From assembly GCA_013042795.1 (NCBI GenBank), contig JABDPK010000210.1, positions 1-19,893 of the forward strand: 19,893 nt of DNA, given 5' to 3'. The notes beneath the pieces are model-generated. The model saw only the letters and a list, made by a program, of their open reading frames with translations. It did not search any database and was not told the origin of the DNA. Made by a program: the position numbers and the translations under genes. This DNA is from Saprospiraceae bacterium (lineage in GTDB: Bacteria; Bacteroidota; Bacteroidia; Chitinophagales; Saprospiraceae). Below are positions 16,543 through 19,893 of this stretch, piece after piece. The first letter of the stretch is position 1; every line of letters starts with the position of its first letter.

Positions 16543-16598
16543 TCCGCCTATTTCAAATAATACTGCGATATGATTTTATTTTAATATGGATAACAATT

Positions 16599-16606
16599 CA
16601 AACTTA
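16599..16606 (-). promoter_or_regulatory. cdaA: Candidate -7 element for cdaA (TAAGTTTG)
   Basis: The minus strand reads TAAGTTTG, an exact TAnnTTTG match, in the short gap between the prolyl oligopeptidase stop and cdaA. A TTG lies 23 bp upstream (16632-16630), inside the end of the peptidase gene, near the upper limit of usual spacing. Transcription would begin near 16593, about 24 nt before the ATC and 50 nt before the TTG start of cdaA. The 13-bp palindrome TTGATTTAATCAA (16609-16621) lies next to it and could be an operator. Confidence 0.4.
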
Positions 16607-16621
16607 CATTGATTTAATCAA

Positions 16622-18772
16622 TTATCCTTCAATATATTTTACGGGGCTATTGGTATTATAAAAGAAAAAAGACCAGCGATCTGCTTCCTCTTCAATAATC
16701 TTTGAAGTTGGCTTGCCTGCGCCATGCCCTGCATCTGTTTCTATTCGCAGAATAACAGGATTATCACCTTCATGACATTCCTGGAGCCGTGCACCAAACT
16801 TAAAAGAATGCGCAGGTACGACCCTGTCATCATGATCTGCAGTCGTAATCATTGTTGCCGGATAGCTGACACCTTCTTCAAGGTTATGCAATGGAGAATA
16901 ACTCAACAGGTTTTCGAAATGTTCTTCATCATCTGCAGACCCATATTCAGGTATCCAACCCCAGCCTACTGTAAATTTATGATACCTCAGCATGTCCATC
17001 ACACCGACTGCAGGAAAAGCAGCGGCGAATAGATCAGGCCTTTGTGTCATGCATGCTCCGACCAGTAACCCACCATTCGATCCTCCTGCAATAGCCAGCT
17101 TGTCTTTCGAGGTATAATTCATTTTAATGAGGTATTCAGCAGCAGCTATAAAGTCATCGAATACATTTTGCTTGTTATGAAGCATACCTGCCTGGTGCCA
17201 TTCTTCACCAAATTCGCCTCCTCCACGAAGATTTGGAAGAGCAAATACACCTCCGTTTTCAAGAAGTATAAGCCTGGAAGTACTGAAATACGGGGATAGA
17301 TTGACATTAAACCCACCATAACCATATAGATAGGTCGGGTTCTTTCCATTCAGCTGAAGGTCCTTCCTATGGACAATAAACATGGGGATTTTAGTGCCGT
17401 CCTTGCTAGTATAGCTGACTTGCTTTTCAACATAATCATCGGGATTATATTTTAATTCGGATTCGAAAAAAGGCTCTGATTCCAGGGATGCCACATCAAA
17501 TTTGTATATCGTATTAGGTACAATAAAGGAAGTATAGGAATAGAAAAAGTGATCATCATCTTCCCTGCCCCCGAATCCATTTGCGGTTCCGACGCCCGGT
17601 AGTTCAACTCTTTTCTTTTTACTGCCATCATAATTAAACCTGTATACTCTTGTCCTTGCTTTTCTCAGGTAACTTGCCCAAAGCTTACCACCACCAGGAG
17701 AAACACTTTCCAAAAGATTTTCAGATTCAGGAATCACTTCAACCCAGTTTTCCTTTCCGGGTTTATTAAGATCAATGTTTACAAGACGATACTTTGGTGC
17801 ATCGATGTCTGTCATTACAAGAAAATGATCATCAAGGTTATGAACAACTGAACTTTTGTTTTTGAAACCTGTGAAAAGCGGCTTGAATCCTTCATCTTCC
17901 CTGGAGAGATCCATATAATGCGTTTCATAACCATCTGTTCCCGTGGATGCATATAATACCAGGTATTTCCTGTCTTCAGTTATGCTCGTAAAATGGTACA
18001 TTTTGGGTTTATCCGGATTGGAATACACAAGTTTATCCTTTGACTGGTCCGTTCCTAATTTATGATAGTATACACTGTGACCTGCATTGGCCGCTGAATA
18101 TTCAGTACCCTCGGTTGGTGCAGGATACCTGCTATAATAAAACCCGTCACCTTTCCACTCAGCACCGGAAAATTTCACCCATTCCAGGACATCAGGAAGT
18201 TGCTTTTTGGACTCTATTTCCATAACATATATTTTCTGCCAGTCTGAACCGGCATCCTGCCTTGAATATGCTACATATTTGTTGTCTTTAGAAAAACCGA
18301 GGATATTAATTGAAGCAGTTCCCTCTGCAGATAATTTGTTCGGATCAATAAAAACTTCGGGTTCTCCCTCCAGGCCTTTTTGACAGTATAAAACAGCCTG
18401 GTTTTGAAGACCATCGTTTTTATAGAAAAAATAATAATCGCCAGCTTTTGAAGGGGAGCTCAATTTTACGTAATTAAACAATTCTTCGTAACGATCTTCA
18501 ATCTGCTGTCTGTAGGGAATTTTTTCAAGGTAGTCGAAGGTGACCTTGTTTTGCTCTTTGACCCATTGCTTTACATTTTCAGCAGTATCTATCTCCAGCC
18601 ATCGGTATGGATCTGTGATCTCTGTGCCGTGGTAACTGTCAATAACTGTTGCATCTTTTTTTGTATCAGGGTAAACTAAATCCATTTTTTGGTCACTCAT
18701 TTTTTCATTGGAACTGCACGAAGCAATCAGGATTGAAAGGATTGAAAAGAAAAATATTTTTGACATATCCAT
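16622..18772 (-). CDS. Prolyl oligopeptidase (family S9A), lipoprotein
   Basis: This is a serine peptidase that cuts short peptides after proline. The N-terminus is a lipoprotein signal ending in the lipobox IASC (Cys19), so it is anchored to a membrane, unlike cytosolic homologues; a second ATG two codons in (MSKIFF...) would also work. Residues ~30-100 form the N-terminal cap (YRWLEIDTAENVKQWVKEQN). A seven-bladed beta-propeller occupies ~100-440, and the alpha/beta-hydrolase domain ~460-716. The catalytic triad is visible: Ser565 (AGGSNGGLL), Asp649 (ADHDDRVVPAHS) and His683 (DAGHGAGKP). The length of 716 matches the family. It diverges from the hypothetical secreted-protein gene across 103 bp and precedes cdaA on the same strand by about 50-80 bp. 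A role in periplasmic peptide use is inferred from the location signal. Confidence 0.94.
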   Translation of the reverse strand: MDMSKIFFFSILSILIASCSSNEKMSDQKMDLVYPDTKKDATVIDSYHGTEITDPYRWLEIDTAENVKQWVKEQNKVTFDYLEKIPYRQQIEDRYEELFNYVKLSSPSKAGDYYFFYKNDGLQNQAVLYCQKGLEGEPEVFIDPNKLSAEGTASINILGFSKDNKYVAYSRQDAGSDWQKIYVMEIESKKQLPDVLEWVKFSGAEWKGDGFYYSRYPAPTEGTEYSAANAGHSVYYHKLGTDQSKDKLVYSNPDKPKMYHFTSITEDRKYLVLYASTGTDGYETHYMDLSREDEGFKPLFTGFKNKSSVVHNLDDHFLVMTDIDAPKYRLVNIDLNKPGKENWVEVIPESENLLESVSPGGGKLWASYLRKARTRVYRFNYDGSKKKRVELPGVGTANGFGGREDDDHFFYSYTSFIVPNTIYKFDVASLESEPFFESELKYNPDDYVEKQVSYTSKDGTKIPMFIVHRKDLQLNGKNPTYLYGYGGFNVNLSPYFSTSRLILLENGGVFALPNLRGGGEFGEEWHQAGMLHNKQNVFDDFIAAAEYLIKMNYTSKDKLAIAGGSNGGLLVGACMTQRPDLFAAAFPAVGVMDMLRYHKFTVGWGWIPEYGSADDEEHFENLLSYSPLHNLEEGVSYPATMITTADHDDRVVPAHSFKFGARLQECHEGDNPVILRIETDAGHGAGKPTSKIIEEEADRWSFFFYNTNSPVKYIEG

Positions 18773-18875
18773 ATTTAAGATTAAATTTTAAGGAAAGCAG
18801 AATAATAGGAAGCTCAATTTTTTAATTATATACTTGCAATATATTTTGATAAAGATACATATTGAGCTTTTTTAG

Positions 18876-19541
18876 ATGAAATTATTCTATTTATATATCT
18901 TTTGTTCTATCCCGCTATTAAGTATCTCTCAGAATGGAATCATTCGCTTTGAAGCCGGAAGTCACCAGATAGAACAAGATGCCAATCAATATGTAGATTG
19001 CAAATACAAAACAAACGCAATATCGAAAGGTACACATGTCGTTGAGTTTGAATCTAAGCCTCTCTTCGTATATACCCATCCACAGGTAAGAAAATTATTG
19101 AAAGGAGATCACCTTATGGAAACTGAAGCACATATTTATAAAGCCGGTGATAATATTTTCCTGGTCCTGGATATAATCATAAATTCAGAAAATGCAAGAA
19201 TGACATACGGAGATCTTGACCAGGGTGCACGGTTGAAAATAGGGTTTGTGAACAGCCAGAATCTATACCTTGAAAATATAGAAAGAGATCGTGGACTTGT
19301 CGACAGGAATCGGAAAACAACCAGTTACCAGGGCGTTTTCAGGATTTCAAAAAGTAAATTCAAGGATCTTCGGAAAAATAATATTCTGACCATGGGACTG
19401 TTTTGGGAAGAAGGATACGAGGAGTATGAAATCATTCATGTAGATCTAATTAAAAAACAACTCAATAAAAAAAATAAATATTTTAGGATTAAAATTACCA
19501 ACCGATCCACGCTGGGTCAATCTTGCAGAAAAAAGTCTTGA
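18876..19541 (+). CDS. Secreted protein of unknown function
   Basis: I do not recognise a family. The 221-residue reading frame begins with a signal peptide (MKLFYLYIFCSIPLLSIS, cleavage likely before QNG), so the product is probably periplasmic or surface-exposed. The rest is rich in predicted beta strand and charged residues, with no Cys-rich, metal-binding or catalytic motif that I can see. The natural protein may end earlier than the stop at 19539-19541. After IIHVDLIKKQ the frame crosses an A8 run (19467-19474) and then reads through the start of miaE in another frame for 62 bp, giving a tail (KYFRIKITNRSTLGQSC...) that looks non-functional. A one-base change in the A-run would put a stop at once (TAA). 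It lies directly upstream of miaE and diverges from the prolyl oligopeptidase gene; no exact TAnnTTTG element precedes it. Confidence 0.65.
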   Translation: MKLFYLYIFCSIPLLSISQNGIIRFEAGSHQIEQDANQYVDCKYKTNAISKGTHVVEFESKPLFVYTHPQVRKLLKGDHLMETEAHIYKAGDNIFLVLDIIINSENARMTYGDLDQGARLKIGFVNSQNLYLENIERDRGLVDRNRKTTSYQGVFRISKSKFKDLRKNNILTMGLFWEEGYEEYEIIHVDLIKKQLNKKNKYFRIKITNRSTLGQSCRKKS

Positions 19542-19893
19542 AGAAATTTTAACGGATCATGCTTATTGTGAGCAAAAAGCGGCTACATCGTGTATTTCCC
19601 TTATTCAGCAATACCCTGATAAAAAGGACATGGTTGAAGCGCTTGCGCCAATAGTCGCTGAAGAATGGAGCCATTTCAGAATGGTCTTAAAAGAACTCAA
19701 TAAGAGAAATCTCGATCTGGGGAACCAGAGAAAAGATGAATACGTCAATAAACTATTGAACTTTCAAAAGAAGGGAGGGTCAAGAGATGAACGTCTTGTT
19801 GAACGTCTCTTGATATGTGCACTGATCGAAGCCAGGAGCTGTGAGAGATTCAGATTATTAAGCTTGCATATCAGTGAAGATAAACTCAAAGAC
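19480..19893 (+). CDS. miaE: tRNA-(ms2io6A37)-hydroxylase MiaE, N-terminal part (ATT start, cut by window edge)
   Basis: MiaE is a ferritin-like di-iron oxygenase that hydroxylates the isopentenyl group of ms2i6A at tRNA position 37. The first 138 codons are present and the frame stays open to the right edge. The start of the protein matches the family closely: LGLKLPTDPRWVNLAEKS, then ILTDHAYCEQKAA with the likely first iron ligand Glu31, then EEWSHF with Glu62 and His65, and further on FQKKGGSRDE and IEARSCERF (Glu118/Glu122). Upstream of LGLKLP the frame has no ATG, GTG or TTG back to its stop at 19447-19449. The codon at the normal Met position is ATT (19480-19482). The first in-frame ATG is at residue 51 and would remove an iron ligand. 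So either ATT is used, or an indel near the A8 run hides the true start. It overlaps the preceding reading frame by 62 bp. Confidence 0.88.
   Translation, partial: MLGLKLPTDPRWVNLAEKSLEEILTDHAYCEQKAATSCISLIQQYPDKKDMVEALAPIVAEEWSHFRMVLKELNKRNLDLGNQRKDEYVNKLLNFQKKGGSRDERLVERLLICALIEARSCERFRLLSLHISEDKLKD

Noticed and set aside
16609..16621. TTGATTTAATCAA palindrome as a terminator of the prolyl oligopeptidase gene
   Set aside because: A real RNA hairpin would have only about 4 A/T-rich pairs and no T-run follows on the minus strand; noted only as a possible operator.
1..19893. Defence, mobile or biosynthetic island
   Set aside because: No integrase, transposase, toxin-antitoxin pair, restriction gene, CRISPR repeat or tRNA attachment site is visible; gene content is housekeeping throughout.

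Overview
The window looks like ordinary chromosome from a Bacteroidota bacterium, probably of the Saprospiria/Cytophaga-like side. The evidence is the AT-rich sequence, the near absence of Shine-Dalgarno sites, several good matches to the Bacteroidota -7 promoter element TAnnTTTG, and family variants typical of the phylum. These variants include a ~310-residue NusB, an alpha-2-macroglobulin protein with a helical N-terminal region, a GuaA neighbour with a periplasmic-binding fold, a seven-helix membrane AraC regulator and a CdaA-type diadenylate cyclase. I see no tRNA, rRNA, CRISPR array, prophage or intact insertion sequence. Coding density is very high and no gene-free stretch exceeds about 235 bp.

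Layout, left to right. (1) Positions 1-6465 form one tightly packed minus-strand run, read from high to low coordinates: guaA, a periplasmic-binding-fold lipoprotein, trmH, a YjbR/MmcQ protein, a DAO-family FAD oxidoreductase (TTG start), then an alpha-2-macroglobulin protein cut by the left edge. Spacings are an overlap, 11, 6, 1 and 69 bp. (2) Positions 6466-9202 carry three more minus-strand genes with larger gaps: a small exported OmpA-like protein, nusB and a Nudix hydrolase. Most of the inverted repeats in the window lie in these gaps. (3) Positions 9223-11819 form a plus-strand run: pyrE, an M42 aminopeptidase and a UbiA-like membrane protein. The run ends at a likely terminator lying inside the convergent trmD. 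(4) Positions 11802-14533 form a minus-strand operon (M20 dipeptidase, exported FKBP isomerase, trmD) with a good promoter in front. (5) Positions 14646-15767 encode the plus-strand AraC-type membrane regulator, overlapping by 8 bp the end of the minus-strand cdaA. A prolyl oligopeptidase lipoprotein lies upstream of cdaA. (6) The right edge has a plus-strand secreted protein of unknown function and the start of miaE, which runs off the window.

The genes fit basic metabolism and growth: GMP and UMP synthesis (guaA, pyrE), tRNA modification (trmH, trmD, miaE), rRNA transcription (nusB), c-di-AMP signalling (cdaA), peptide turnover (M42, M20, S9A) and envelope proteins (alpha-2-macroglobulin, OmpA-like, FKBP, binding-fold lipoprotein). 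I do not see a new multi-gene system. The points most worth checking are about translation and transcript structure. miaE has no ATG, GTG or TTG at its conserved N-terminus and appears to begin at ATT, just after an A8 run. cdaA has only a TTG that removes residues that look conserved, with an in-frame ATC further up. Several hairpins and a terminator sit in unusual places.
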